From the NCBI GenBank assembly GCA_030220185.1, contig JASPKZ010007250.1, positions 1,029,001 to 1,093,000 on the forward strand: a DNA stretch of 64,000 nucleotides, written 5' to 3'. The position numbers and the translations under genes are program-made. Of this stretch, positions 44,311 through 55,595 are shown piece by piece (positions within the stretch are counted from its first letter, which is position 1; each line of letters begins with the position of its first letter). The notes under the pieces were generated by a model. The model ran no database searches, was not told the origin of the DNA, and saw nothing but the letters and a program-made list of their open reading frames with translations. Source of the stretch: Diploptera punctata. Taxonomy: Eukaryota > Arthropoda > Insecta > Blattodea > Blaberidae.

Positions 44311-44811
44311 TATTGTTAAGAAGGTAAAATTAACTAATTGAAGGTTAGACCTTAAACAAATGTTCTTCTTTTATAATAAATACTTCAAAAGTCCATTATA
44401 TAAAAATACTAAAGGTCGAATTTTATAACATAATAAATTTCAATGATTACTCATATATTTCATATTAATTATTTAGTAATTTAAATACATTAGCTGTACT
44501 GATATGCCTGAAGGGGAGGTCAGTAAGGCATGATTTTACCTTGTATAGATTATGTCAGAAAGTAGCCGCTTGGACTCCCACATAATGTTTATCAGTAAAT
44601 TAAACATTGACCCTAATTTGAGTTTACAACCATTAGGGAGAAGAATGAATAACGAGCTGTGATGGAAAATAAAGTTAACGATGGTCATAACTATAAAATA
44701 AAATTGTATTTTTCTACAGTACTTGCCCCTATGTCCTTAGCCCATGTCCATGAGATCGTGTTGCTTCAAATAACTGATGACTGCACTTCAGATTTTATTT
44801 TCTTGTCTATT
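44311..44811. other. No gene seen
   Basis: AT-rich; nothing recognised with confidence. Confidence 0.45.
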
Positions 44812-45193
44812 TGTTCTTGAAGGAATACGAAGCTGATATATCAAAGAAAATCACAAATTTCATAAAAAGAATGGGGATAATTAATAGTGTAATGAAACCT
44901 TGTTTAGTACAAAAGAACACAAGACTACGACGCTTTATAAGGTTATCGGAAGACCAGTATTAAGATATGGTAGTGAAGCATGGACAATACGAAGAAGAGA
45001 TAAAAGCCGAATAACAGCAAATGAGATGTGATTTATGCTCCGTACAGCAGGCTATAAAAAGTGGAACCATAAAATAAATGAGGAAATTATGGAAGAGTTG
45101 GATGTTAGAACCCATTCTCCACCATGTACAAAACTACCAGAACAACTGGAAAGCCCATCTTCAACAATGCCATCTCATAGAATTCCAAAAGCT
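44812..45193 (+). mobile_element. LINE-C segment 1 (fused to LINE-A)
   Basis: Reads KITNFIKRMGIINSVMKPC, a broken YGSEAWTIRR, FMLRTAGYKKWNHKINEEI and HLQQCHLIEFQK-type text. It stops abruptly at CCAAAAGCT (45193), where LINE-A begins in the same orientation. Confidence 0.82.
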
Positions 45194-45865
45194 AGAAATG
45201 GACAGCTAATGACAAATGAGGGAAATTTTGAGGAAGTGGGTGAATTCAAATACCTAGGAACAATAATCACAAATAGGAATGAGATGCACAAAGAAATTAA
45301 ACATAGGCTCAATTCTGGAAATGCGTGCTATTATGCATTACAGGGACTTTTGATGTCCCAACTCCTTTCAAAAAACGTTAAACTGAAAATATATAAAACT
45401 ATTATTATATTATATGGGTGCTAAACATGGACTCTTACTTTAAAGGAGGAAAGGAGATTGCGAGTATTTGAGAATAAAGTTCTTAGGAAAATTTTTGGAC
45501 CAATGAGAGATGAACAGACAGGTGAATGGAGAAGACTACATAACAATGAACTACATGGTCTTTATAGGAAGCCAGATATAATAAGAACAGTTAAGTCTCG
45601 TAGACTGCGATGGGCAGGACATGTTGCACGAATGGGGAATGAAAGACGTGCATGAAAACTTCTTGTAGGAAAGCCAGAAGGAAAACGCCCAGTTGGTAGA
45701 CCAAGAATGAGGTGGGAGAACAACATTAACTATGATTTGAGGGAAGTAGATTATACAGGGAATGATTGGAAAGCATTAGCTCAGGATAGGGATGTATGGA
45801 GAGCTTATGTCCGCGCGGCCATGAACCTACGGGTTCGATAGTGCCAGTGAGTAAGTAAGTAAGTA
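45194..45865 (+). mobile_element. LINE-A 3' part
   Basis: From NGQLMTNEGNFEEVGEFKYL to the (GTAA)n tail. One in-frame TAA replaces the TGTGAA region of YGCETW at 45421-45423 and another break is at 45653. The 65-codon piece 45458-45655 is otherwise intact. Confidence 0.88.
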
Positions 45866-46388
45866 TTTTTTCTTGAAAGAATATGAAGCTGATACATCAA
45901 AGAAAATCACAAATTTCACAAAAACAACGGGGATAATTAGCAGTGTGTTGAAACCATCTTTAGTACAAAAGAACACAAGATTATACATTTATAAGGTTCT
46001 CACAAGACGAGTATTAAGATATGGTAGTGAAGCATGGACAATAGGAAGAAGATGAAAGTCGAATAACACCAAATGAGATGTCATTTATGCGCAGTACAGC
46101 AGGCTATACAAAGTGGGACCATAAAAAAATGAGACAATAAATTATGGAAGAGTTGGATGTAGAACCCATTCTTCACCATATACAAAATTATCAGAACAAC
46201 TGGAAAGCCCATCTTCAACGAATGCCGTCTCATAGAATTCCAAAAGCCATGCTTCGTTACAGCCCCCAAGGCAAAAAATCGCTGGAGCGTCCAAAAAAGC
46301 GCTGGATGGAAAATTCCTCTTTGAGACCGTAACAGGCCACACGGCCTAATACTTGCATGGATGATGATGATGAGGAGGAGGAGGAGGA
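45866..46388 (+). mobile_element. LINE-C segment 2 with 3' end
   Basis: Repeats the sequence of segment 1 from its first bases (TTCTTGAAAGAATATGAAGC) and continues beyond it: RIPKAMLRYSPQGKKSLERP, the hairpin AGGCCACACGGCCT (about 46335-46348) and a (GAT)n(GAG)n tail. Confidence 0.85.
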
Positions 46389-46394
46389 ATAAAT

Positions 46395-47340
46395 TATGAT
46401 CAGCTACTCATGACAGAAGATTACAAATATTTAGAGTACTGTACATGACAAGAAAATTGAAGGAGGAATACGAAAAATGGACATTAAAGATAAATTTGGA
46501 CAAAACGAAGTTTATGGTAACACTGGTCAATTTGATTTTGTCTCATGAGTACCAGTAGTTGTACTCAATGCAGTTTTTTTTATCGTGTTTTCAAATATGT
46601 ATTCGGAATTTCTCCATCGCCCACAGTTTTTTTATTTCAATTTCAATTAATGGATTTAAATAATTATTTTTAATAAGCGTTTTTTCATCCATTTGTCCAT
46701 TGTAAAATAAAACCAAATGAGCTAACTCGGGAGATTTCAGCTATGGAAAAGAGATATCTAGGCAAATGGAATCCTAATATGCTGGCCGATTATTGTTGGA
46801 CCATCAAGAGGGATGCTCCACAGGCGAAATATAGCAGATAATCGTCATATCTTACTTTCTAAGTGAGTCCGAATGTTCGAATATTGTGTAGTTACGAATG
46901 TAGAAAATATTAAAGTGTTTGAAATTATAAATTCCTGTCTCTCGAAAACCTTGCGTGATGGAGGAAAACCGATATCATATTTGAATTCAGGAGAAAAAAT
47001 ACTATCGGAATCGCATATTTTTTCGTTCTGAAACAAAAAAAAAGTTTATTTTTTGTTGCTCAATATAATAGGAGATAAATCAAAAGATCTGATTTTTAGA
47101 AGATGGACATGGAAAAATAAATGTAGGTATATGACAAATGTGTATATTTCCGGGATAAAAATCAATGCAGATGGAAGTCATGATGCTGAAATCAATGAGA
47201 GGATAAATAAGGGTAAATCTGCAATATCAAAATTAAATGCTGTTTTATGTGATCAGAATATAAGTTCTAAAACAAAAACAAACATTTTTAATAGAATAAT
47301 AAGGAGTACAATGACATACGGTTCACAAACATGGTATTAA
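46395..47340 (+). mobile_element. LINE-D fragment interrupted by R2
   Basis: 46395-46520 reads LLMTEDYKYLEYCT and WTLKINLDKTKFMV. After R2 it resumes with IGDKSKDLIFRRW, VYISGIKINADGSHD, EINERINKGKSAISKLNAVL and RSTMTYGSQTWY (47053-47340). RT post-palm region only. Confidence 0.78.
46521..47065 (-). mobile_element. R2 TIR element, copy 3
   Basis: Reverse copy with CACTGGTCAA at the left and TTGTTGCTCAATA at the right. It interrupts the LINE-D reading frame, so it is younger than LINE-D. Confidence 0.8.
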
Positions 47341-48141
47341 ATTCTGGAATAATAAGCAAAATGGATTTTGGACAAAAGGAAGTGTATGGTAATTATGGTA
47401 ATAAGATATAAATCGAAAGATCTGATCTCGTATTATTTTCTCCTCTCGTAAAGTTGATTATTCATATTTCTCATCCATTCATTTAATTGGAAGAATTACC
47501 GTTTCATTAGTTTTTCTTAACCAATTAATGTTTTAAATGATGTATTAAGTGGTGATACGACAAAATTTAGTTTCATTCTGAAATAGTTAATGAAATATAT
47601 TTATAATAATTACTGCAAATGTGTCTAGAATTGTTAAAGCACATTGTTTCATTTCCATAGAAACTAAATCAAATTTCATAAATTTTTAAAAGAGAAAAAT
47701 ATTTAATAAAATTGAAAATATTTTAAAACTCATGTTTTGTTTTCGTTAACTGAGTATTTACGAATATAAATCAACATTCCTCAGTTAAATAATTTTATCT
47801 TTGTGATATTTAACTTAAATGTATTTAGATTGTACAGTTTCGTTAATGTTTAAAACATGGCCTAACTTCTACACATCAATGTATTAGAAATGTACACGTT
47901 TGTAACACGTTAATATAAATTATTTAATAAAATTAAATAGTAAAAAGGCAGCATAAACCTTTTACTCTAATTAAATGTAAATAAATAGATATTTTGTTTG
48001 TTTCGAAATTAACAAATACGAACTTAGTTAAAATGGTTATTAGATACAGCGTAGAAGATTGGATTCTATTAAGAAATCTATATATTTTGACTGAATTGGA
48101 CTGCTATTAGTTTGATCTATTTGATCTGAAGATTTAAGACC

Positions 48142-48480
48142 AAATAGATACTTAAGCCCTCCTACCACGTCAAGGTTGCAGTCCTCAGGAGGGTGCCTCA
48201 TCCCCATCTATCATTTAACTGTCCTACCTACCCATTTTCTAACCTACATCTATACAGCTACGACCCTATCACTATCGCTTCCATATCAGGCTGCCATTGA
48301 ATTTAGTGTGTGTCAAGTGATGGCATTTTTATCGCTCAGAGTCGGTACGCATTTGAAGCGTGGCCGATGTCAGAATCTGTAGAAATAGAAGCGCGTAGAG
48401 GATGAGGCCGTTGTGTTATTGTTGTTCAAGTTATTTTATAGTTTTGTGTCGGACTGAACGGAAAACACATTTGTATTTAA
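48142..48480 (+). other. Highly conserved block, copy 1; function unknown
   Basis: 339 bp differing at only two positions from 53186-53524, while the flanking duplicate sequence is clearly more diverged. It is GC-richer than its surroundings. The stem CCCTCCT ... AGGAGGG (about 48157-48194) lies at its left. A 68-codon frame (48176-48382) crosses it, but one of the two differences creates a stop in copy 2, so that frame is probably not the reason for conservation. Confidence 0.75.
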
Positions 48481-48562
48481 TGGGTTGCTAAGTAAACTAG
48501 GAACAAAGAAAAGATTCATGCAGTTTTATATAATATGAATTATGATTTACGTACCATAGCCA

Positions 48563-48573
48563 CTTAAATAATA

Positions 48574-48618
<45 letters not shown>
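48563..48618. repeat. (AAT)n microsatellite
   Basis: About 18 units; the corresponding block in copy 2 is at 53617-53712. Confidence 0.95.
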
Positions 48619-48619
<1 letters not shown>

Positions 48620-48761
48620 TTTTATTACGATGTTTTCTATATTACATGGTTTTTCCGTCATGCTAAATAATATTTTATTCTTCAAAAAATCTCCTCCGGT
48701 CAATTTTCTTGTGTTCATAGTTCCTTTTCGCTGCATTTGTCGTTTAAAGGATGAAGACGGT

Positions 48762-49616
48762 GTATAACTCAATGATACTACTAAACGTATTGTTTATGCT
48801 GATCAGTAGTATTGTTAGGCGATAGCGAGGAGTTACTATGGCCAACACGCACACTCTATTGAGTAATACTAAGAAATTAGGGCTGGAAGTAAACAGGAAT
48901 AAAATTATATATATGGTCACACATAAGACATACATTATATAATGAAAATGGAAAGCTAACGAAAACTGAAGGACATTTTGAAAAAAAAAATGACTGAATT
49001 CAAATGCCCAGGAACAATAATTAAAAAGAGGAATGAGATGCCCAAAGAAATTAAACATAGGTTCAATTCTGGAAATGCCTGATATTATGCATTACATGGA
49101 CACTTGTCTCAACTTCTCTAAAAAAAAAGTTAAACTCTAAATATATAAAACTGTTGTTCTTCCAGTTATATTATATAAATGCGAAACATGGACACTTACT
49201 TTAAGGGAGAAAAATTATTACGAGTATCTGAGAATAAAGTTCATAATATAGTTTTTGGACCAAAGAGAGATGAGGCAGCGATTGGAGAAGACTACATAAC
49301 AGTGAGGTACATGATCTTTATGGGAAAACAGATATTATAAGAACAGTTAAGCATTGTAGATTGTGGTGAACAGGACATGTGACACGAATGGGGAATGAAA
49401 GAGGGGCATGGAAACTCTGCAAGGAAACCAGAGGGAAATCGCCAAGTAATTAGGCCAAGAATGATGTGGGAGAATAACATTAACCATAGTTTGAGGGAAG
49501 TAAATTATACAGGACATGATTGGAAAACATTAACCCAAAACAAGGATGTACTGAGAGTTTATGCACGCGCGATCATGAATCTACGGGTTTCTATAGTACC
49601 AATGAGTTAATTAGTT
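48762..49616 (+). mobile_element. LINE-A, RT motif C to tail, decayed
   Basis: From a worn VYADD region (GTTTATGCTGATCAGTAG) through NERGAW and KRQVIRP-type text to GAGTTAATTAGTTAA. Shared with copy 2, so it was present before the duplication. Confidence 0.82.
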
Positions 49617-50149
49617 AATTTTGATTATGTAGTTCTTTAATACACATTAGTGTTATCAAAATTCATATTTCTTTAGTTGTATGGTGTGTTCATAATTTAG
49701 CGTCTTCATGTATTTCTTTAAAATTTGTGCATGATCTTGATTTCTTATTTTAATTTATTATTTTACTTTACTTGATACAGTTAGTAACATCTTGTTCATA
49801 CAGCTGAGATTTTGTGATATAAAGTAAATGTTGTAGCTTCGGAAATGTGATTTATTTCTGATTATCATTTCAGATCATTATAACAGTCTAACACACCTAT
49901 AGTTAATAAAATAAATTATCTTTTGTAGCTACTTCTAATCAAAATATAATTAAAACTAAAACCAACGAAATTAAACATTCGCCTGTTTACAACATTTCTG
50001 TTCGTACACTTAAAACACAAAACCAAAACACAGAACAATGTCTTCATTTAATACTTAGTAGAGTACCCCTTAGCTTTAAGCACTGCTTGGCATCGTCGCT
50101 GCATTGAATTTACCAATGTTTTTATTGTCTCAGGTGTAATTTTACCTCA

Positions 50150-51068
50150 TTATTCTCTAATGAAACATTTTATCTGATCTTTTGAATTCCTTTTCCTTTT
50201 GCGGACATTTTTCTTCAACTCGACCCAAAGATTCTCTATTGGATTTAGATCAGCTGACTGTGGAGATATTCTCAGCTGCTTCGGATCATTCCAGATCAAC
50301 CAAAGCTTGTTATTGTCTGCAGTATGTTTACTCCCATTGTCGTGTTGGAATATGTAATTCTGTCCTGTCCCATTTTTATGGCATTTTGTTTTACATTTTC
50401 CTTCTTTATGCTGTTGTAATACCACTTGTCCATTATTTCGTCAATGAAGTGCAGGTTTCCAACGCCGCTGGAAGACTAAACTGTTGTCCATAACTGAATC
50501 TCCTCCGTGTTTCACAGTCGAAAAAGTATTCACCTATAATCAGCAGTGTTGGGTTTCCTCCAAACCCTTATCATACCATCTGATTCGAAGATATTTAGTT
50601 TGCTTCATCGGACCAAATTACACGATTCCAAAACTCCTGTGATTTTTTACATGCTCTTTTGCAAAAAGTAATCTCGCAGCACAATTTTGTTCTCTTACGT
50701 ATGGCCTTTTTCGCGGTCTGGGGTTATGATAATGATGCGACCACAGCACGCAACGAACAGTCTGATTGCTCATTTGCTTTCCAGACACTTCTTCCACCAT
50801 GGGCCTAAGTTCCGGGACATTAATCCGAGGATGTGCTCTAACATGTCTGAGTATAAAACGTTCTTCTCTTTCGTTTATTTTTTTTTTCTCTACCGTTACG
50901 CTGAAAATTTTCTATGGCACCTTCATACTTGAACTTGTTAACTATGTACTGTACAGTTGCATGTGATTTTCCCACTATATTGCCTATTTCTCTCAGTGAT
51001 TTACCTCTTAAAGCAAGGTTGACAATAGTTCTCTTTAAATCTGAACTTAACTGCATTCTCTTCTCCAT
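50150..51068 (-). pseudogene. Tc1-like transposase, frame-broken
   Basis: Starts at 51068 with MEKRMQLSSDLKRTIVNLAL, a helix-turn-helix (GKSLREIGNIVGKSHATVQY). Middle piece 50800-50618 (SNQTVRCVLWSHHYHNPRPR) and C-terminal piece 50425-50150 with QHDNGSKHTA (second Asp) and SADLNPIENLWVELKK (third acidic residue, Glu present). Several frameshifts separate the pieces. Spans about 306 codons against about 340 usual. Confidence 0.92.
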
Positions 51069-51351
51069 TTTGTACACAAATGAAGAAAGTACGTGAATGC
51101 TATGAAACAACTCATTGACTTGAGTAGGTATTAACATTTGTTTACAAACACAAAGTATAGAGACAGCATTTTTTGAGTGTATGAACAAGACTGTTGCATT
51201 CCATTTCCATCCATGTTGCTATGCTAAAGTAATAATTGGTTTTCCAAATTAATATAAACGTGCTACAATATAAAATTGTCATACATTTTCGTAACACAGG
51301 TAATAATATTACGCGGCCTAGTATACATTTTAAAACTTAAATAGGCCTAAA

Positions 51352-51696
51352 GTCCACCGCTGTGGTCTCGAGGTAGCGTGCTGCCTTGTCACGCAGCGGG
51401 CCCGGGTTCGATCCCCGGTCGGGGCAGTTTTTCTGGGTGAGGTTTTTATCGGGGTTTTTCCTCACCTGTAAGACAAATGTCAGGAAAACTTTAAGGCACA
51501 AACGGTCCCCGAAATCATATGGCCATCATCTTTATCATCATCATCCTTATCATTATCGTCATCATCATCCTTCACCGGTGTGGAAAGCAACGGGAAGCTA
51601 CCACACCTACAATTTCCTAGTAAAGCTGCAAGCATAGCATGAAAATGCTATGATTGCAGTGAAGGACCTGCCTTCGGGCAGAATTACTACGGATGG
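51352..51696 (+). mobile_element. SINE-1, best full-length copy (345 bp)
   Basis: Flanked by ATAGGCCTAAA (51341-51351 and 51697-51707). Box A GTGGTCTCGAGGTAGCG, box B GGTTCGATCCC, body GGTTTTTATCGGGGTTTTTC, a (CAT)n stretch, the nested hairpin CTGCAA-CATAGCAT-GAAA, the CTGCCTTCGGGCAG hairpin and the GGATGGAT tail. Confidence 0.95.
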
Positions 51697-52498
51697 ATAG
51701 GCCTAAAATTAACAAAAATATAAGCGTATGAACAAGATTGTTACTAACTGTATAATAAATGCTCCAGTTTTGTTTTATTCGTCTCTTTGGTCCCGAGGAT
51801 TTTGCTCTAACACTGCTTGTTCAACTTGTTTTTATATGTTTATATTATATGCACTATCTTTATCGTCTCTTTAGCTAATTTTGGAGGAATGTAACTATTG
51901 AGCTTGTTTTCATTAAAGGTTTTGAAAAAATACAAATATTCATCTTGTGAAGTATAAGAGAACACCTTATGTTCTTAATTCCATCAGGTAATTAACGTTT
52001 TAAATTATTTATGAAGAGTTTATAAAACTAAATTCAATTTCATTCAAAAATAGTTAATAAAATATGTTAATAATTAATTACTACAAATGTGTGTAGTTAA
52101 TGCACATTGTTTCATTTCTAAGGAAACTAAATCAAATTTCATAAATTTTAAAAAGATGAAAATATTTAATAAAATTGAAAATATTTAAAACATATGTATT
52201 GATTTAGTTAATTGTGTACGTACGAATATATATCGACATTCCCCAGTTAAATAATTTTATCTTTGTGATTTCATAACTTGAATTTATTTAAGTTGTACAA
52301 TTTCGTTAATGTTAAAAACATGACCTAATAAATACTATAATATAAAATGTATGATAAATTTACACATTTATAACATATTAATACATGTAATTTAATAAAA
52401 TTAAATATTAAAAAGTCAGCACGTACCTTTTACGCTAAGTAAATGTAAATAAATGGACTTTTGTTTGTTTCGAAATTCCTAACAAATACGAAATTAGT

Positions 52499-53051
52499 GA
52501 AAAATTAGTTGAACAAGTGAACCATTTTAAATACCTGGGTTTAGAAATATCCTATTTTAAAAAAGAAGATCTTATTAACAAACTTAATAAATTTAATTAT
52601 ATTTGTGGCACAATTAAGAGAAGATTTAAAAATACAAGATAGGAAACAAAACTAAAATTTTATAAAGCAGTGACAGTCCCCTTACTGTTGTATGGTAGTG
52701 GATTTTGGGTTTTAACTAAAAGAGAAGAGAAGATCATAGAAGCAGCTGAAATGAGATTTCTGAGAAGTGTGGCTGGCTGCAAACTTCTAGATAAAAGAAG
52801 AAGTGAAGATATTAGAAATGAGCTAAATATTTTTAAATTTTTAGATAAAATAAAAGACTCTAGAAAAAACTGGAAATAACATGTTCAAAGAATGAAAGAT
52901 GAACGCGTTCCAAAAATTATACTTAGTTACGAACCAAAAGGAGACAGGAATGTTGGTAGTCAGAAAAAGAGATGGATTCACCTTTTTGCATGAGAATCTA
53001 TGAGACCTCAATAAACCACATGGGCTTAATACATGAATGTTGATGATGATG
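52499..53051 (+). mobile_element. LINE-C, 5'-truncated, with target-site duplication and empty site
   Basis: ATACGAAATTAGT at 52486-52498 and 53052-53064. Copy 1 shows the empty site at about 48017-48029 (ATACGAACTTAGT). Coding: VNHFKYLGLEIS, then 52670-52879 (LLLYGSGFWVLTKREEKI, LRSVAGCKLLDKRRSEDI). A stop at 52876-52878, 3' hairpin remnant AAACCACATGGGCTT and (GAT)n tail. Confidence 0.95.
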
Positions 53052-53185
53052 ATACGAAATTAGTATGCATATTATTATGCCTATTAGAAATAGTGTTGAA
53101 GATTGAATTTTATTAAGAAATCTATAAATTTTCACTGTATTGGACTGCTATTAGTTTGATCTATTTGATCTGAAAATTTAAGACA

Positions 53186-53524
53186 AAATAGATACTTAAG
53201 CCCTCCTACCACGTCAAGGTTGCAGTCCTCAGGAGGGTGCCTCATCCCCATCTATCATTTAACTGTCCTACCTACCCATTTTCTAACCTACATCTATACA
53301 GCTACGACCCTATCACTATCGCTTCCATATCAGGCTGCCATTGAATTTAGTGTGTGTCAAGTGATGGCATTTTGATCGCTCAGAGTCGGTACGCATTTGA
53401 AGCGTGGCCGATGTCAGAATCTGTAGAAATAGAAGCGCGTAGGGGATGAGGCCGTTGTGTTATTGTTGTTCAAGTTATTTTATAGTTTTGTGTCGGACTG
53501 AACGGAAAACACATTTGTATTTAA
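53186..53524 (+). other. Highly conserved block, copy 2; function unknown
   Basis: Partner of 48142-48480. The two differences are T to G (GCATTTTGATCG) and A to G (GCGTAGGGGATG) relative to copy 1. No RNA family or protein domain recognised. Confidence 0.75.
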
Positions 53525-53616
53525 GGGATTGCTAAGGAAACAAGTAACAAAGAAAAATTTTCTTGTAATGAAACAAATTAATTATGATTTACGTACCATA
53601 TCCACCTAAATGATGA

Positions 53617-53627
53617 TGATGATGATG

Positions 53628-53673
<46 letters not shown>

Positions 53674-53712
53674 TAATAATAATAATAATAGTAATAATAA
53701 ATATAATAATAA
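53617..53712. repeat. (GAT)n/(AAT)n microsatellite
   Basis: Interrupted trinucleotide block, longer than its counterpart in copy 1. Confidence 0.95.
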
Positions 53713-53871
53713 TTTTTATAGGAATGTTTCTACATTACAATAATAGTTTTTCTTTCAACATTAAGTAATTTTATTCTTTAAAAATTCCTGTTTGCGCAAC
53801 TTCTTCCGTCAATTGGATTCTATTCATAAATGATAATGAAGCTGGATTTGTCATTGTAAAGGATAAAGAAT

Positions 53872-54230
53872 GCGTACAACTCAATGATATTAATAAAGTT
53901 TTAGTATACGCTGATGCATTACTAAGAGATAGCGAGGGAGTACTACGGACCAACGCGCACTCCGTTCATAAACATTAAGAAATTGGAGCCTGTAAGTAAA
54001 CATCTATAAAAACAAATGTAGCCTTATAGAAATACATTATAATGGAAATTTAAACTTAATAACAAGTGAGGAAACTGAAGTAGTTGAAATCAAATACCCA
54101 GGAACAATAATTACAAACAGGAATGAGGTGGACAAAAAAATTAAAATCAGTATTAATTCTGCTGGAAATGAATACTATTACGCATTACAGAGATGTTTGT
54201 CATTCGTCTGAAAACGTTAAATTAAAAAAA
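53872..54230 (+). mobile_element. LINE-A, first part of the duplicated copy
   Basis: Matches 48762-49135 of copy 1 and stops at AACGTTAAATTAAAAA, where foreign sequence begins. Confidence 0.8.
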
Positions 54231-54568
54231 AAATTGGGCTCAACTGCACTTCTACTAGCGCTTGATTTTTCAGTTATATTGTTGTAAACTATAGCTCTTC
54301 TTCTGTATTTACTAACATTATTTAATATTTTAAACTTTTTCAAACAATTTTGTAACATTATTAGACAATTTTGAAGTATTTATTTAAATATGCAAATCAC
54401 AATATTATGACACTGTTAGACAATATTGTGATGCCAACTGCTATTTTCTCCACAGAGTATATTACTTAGGCTATGATTTTACTATCACTGTTTTGGGTTA
54501 TCGCTGTTTGGATCAGCGTTAGGGAGTGATAAGTAAGTGTTCACCCATTTTTAATAAACGTTTGGTAA

Positions 54569-54615
<47 letters not shown>

Positions 54616-54806
54616 TAGATTTAAGGATTTATTGCAAATATTGGTCATTTAAATTTCATAGCGGCGGATAGTAAACGAAGATGATAATCGATATGTGGGT
54701 TATCGCTGGCTCTATATACTCTGGCGTATGCGCACTGTTGTTCTATAGGACTTTGAAAATATTTCACGCTAGTTGAAGTACAGTTTTTCCAAAAATTGTC
54801 TAATGC
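54231..54806. other. Unrecognised insertion; (TA)n at about 54579-54612
   Basis: Foreign to both LINE-A and copy 1. An 80-codon reverse frame (54887-54645) begins inside SINE-3 and has no recognised motif. Confidence 0.5.
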
Positions 54807-55113
54807 CACCAGGTTGTCTTTTATGACATTTCTGGCTTTCTCCCCTAGCATTGGCAGAATTGCAATGCATTTCTTAGGTTGGGACACCTCGAAGGCGGAG
54901 TTACGTTACTCCGATGGTATGATGGGTGATAAATAATAATGAAGCGCCAGGAGAGTTCTTAACCTAAACTTAACCTAAATTCCAGACCATGTGCAACCAC
55001 AGGAATAATTCCCTTTAAGGGAAAATTCTTATGGCTTGAACGGAAATTGAACTTGGGACCTCATGAGCAGTAGTCAGGCTAGTGGTCAGCGTAGCCCATG
55101 AGGCTGATCAATT
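54807..55113 (-). mobile_element. SINE-3: different tRNA-like head, same 3' module as 8121-8513
   Basis: The reverse strand starts CAGCCTCATGGGCTACGCTG, has box-B-like AGTTCAATTTC and then the module CTCCTGGCGC, TTATCACCCATCATACCATC, stem CGGAGT-AACGTA-ACTCCG and ends near AACCTGGTGGCATTAGAC. The head is only weakly tRNA-like. Boundaries approximate. Confidence 0.7.
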
Positions 55114-55116
55114 GAA

Positions 55117-55595
55117 AATATATAAAATGGTTATTTTTCCAGTTACATTTTAAGAATCCGAAACATTTACTCTTACTTTAAGAGAGGAAAGGAGATTACG
55201 AGTATTTGAAAATAAAGTTCGTAGAAAAAATTTCATACCAAAGAGAGATGAACAGACGGGTGAATGGAGAAGACTACTTAATAGTGAACTGCATGATCTT
55301 TATAGGAAGCCAGATATAATAAGAACAGTTAAGTCTCATAGACTGCGATGGGCAGGACATGTGGCACGAATGGGGAATGAAATACTTGCATGGAAGCTTC
55401 TTGTAGGAAAACCAGAGGAAAAACGCCCAGTTGGTAGACCAAGAATGAGGTAGGAGAATAACATTAACTATGGTTTGAGGGAAGTAGATTATACAGGGGA
55501 TGATTGGAAAACATTGGCTCAGGATAGGAATATATGGAGAGCTTATGTCCGCGCGGCCATGAACCTGCGGGTTCGATAGTGCCAGTGAGTTAGTT
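55117..55595 (+). mobile_element. LINE-A 3' part
   Basis: KIYKMVIFPVTF, RRLRVFENKVRRKNF, RLRWAGHVARMGNE, KRPVGRPRMR-stop, ending in (GTTA)n. Contains GTTAAGTCTCATAGACTG at 55328-55345. Confidence 0.85.

Larger units (their letters stand above)
49778..51750 (-). mobile_element. Complete Tc1-like transposon hosting a SINE-1
   Basis: CAGTTAGTAACATCTTGTTC at the left and its complement at the right (GAACAAGATTGTTACTAACTG) form TIRs of about 24 bp with a one-base indel. TA flanks at 49776-49777 and 51751-51752. Length is 1973 bp, or about 1.6 kb without the SINE and its duplication, normal for Tc1. The empty site is preserved in copy 2 near 56210-56220. Confidence 0.93.
47490..51984 (+). repeat. 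Tandem duplication, copy 1
   Basis: Colinear with 51985-56340 through AT-rich DNA (47490-48140), the conserved block (48142-48480), a microsatellite, a LINE-A and a tail region (49620-49777 and 51751-51840). It contains a Tc1 element that copy 2 lacks. Confidence 0.82.

Noticed and set aside
48176..48382. 68-codon frame in the conserved block as a small gene
   Set aside because: A T-to-G change creates a stop in the other copy although the DNA is otherwise nearly identical.
50182..50493. 103-codon forward frame
   Set aside because: Antisense of the Tc1 transposase C-terminus.
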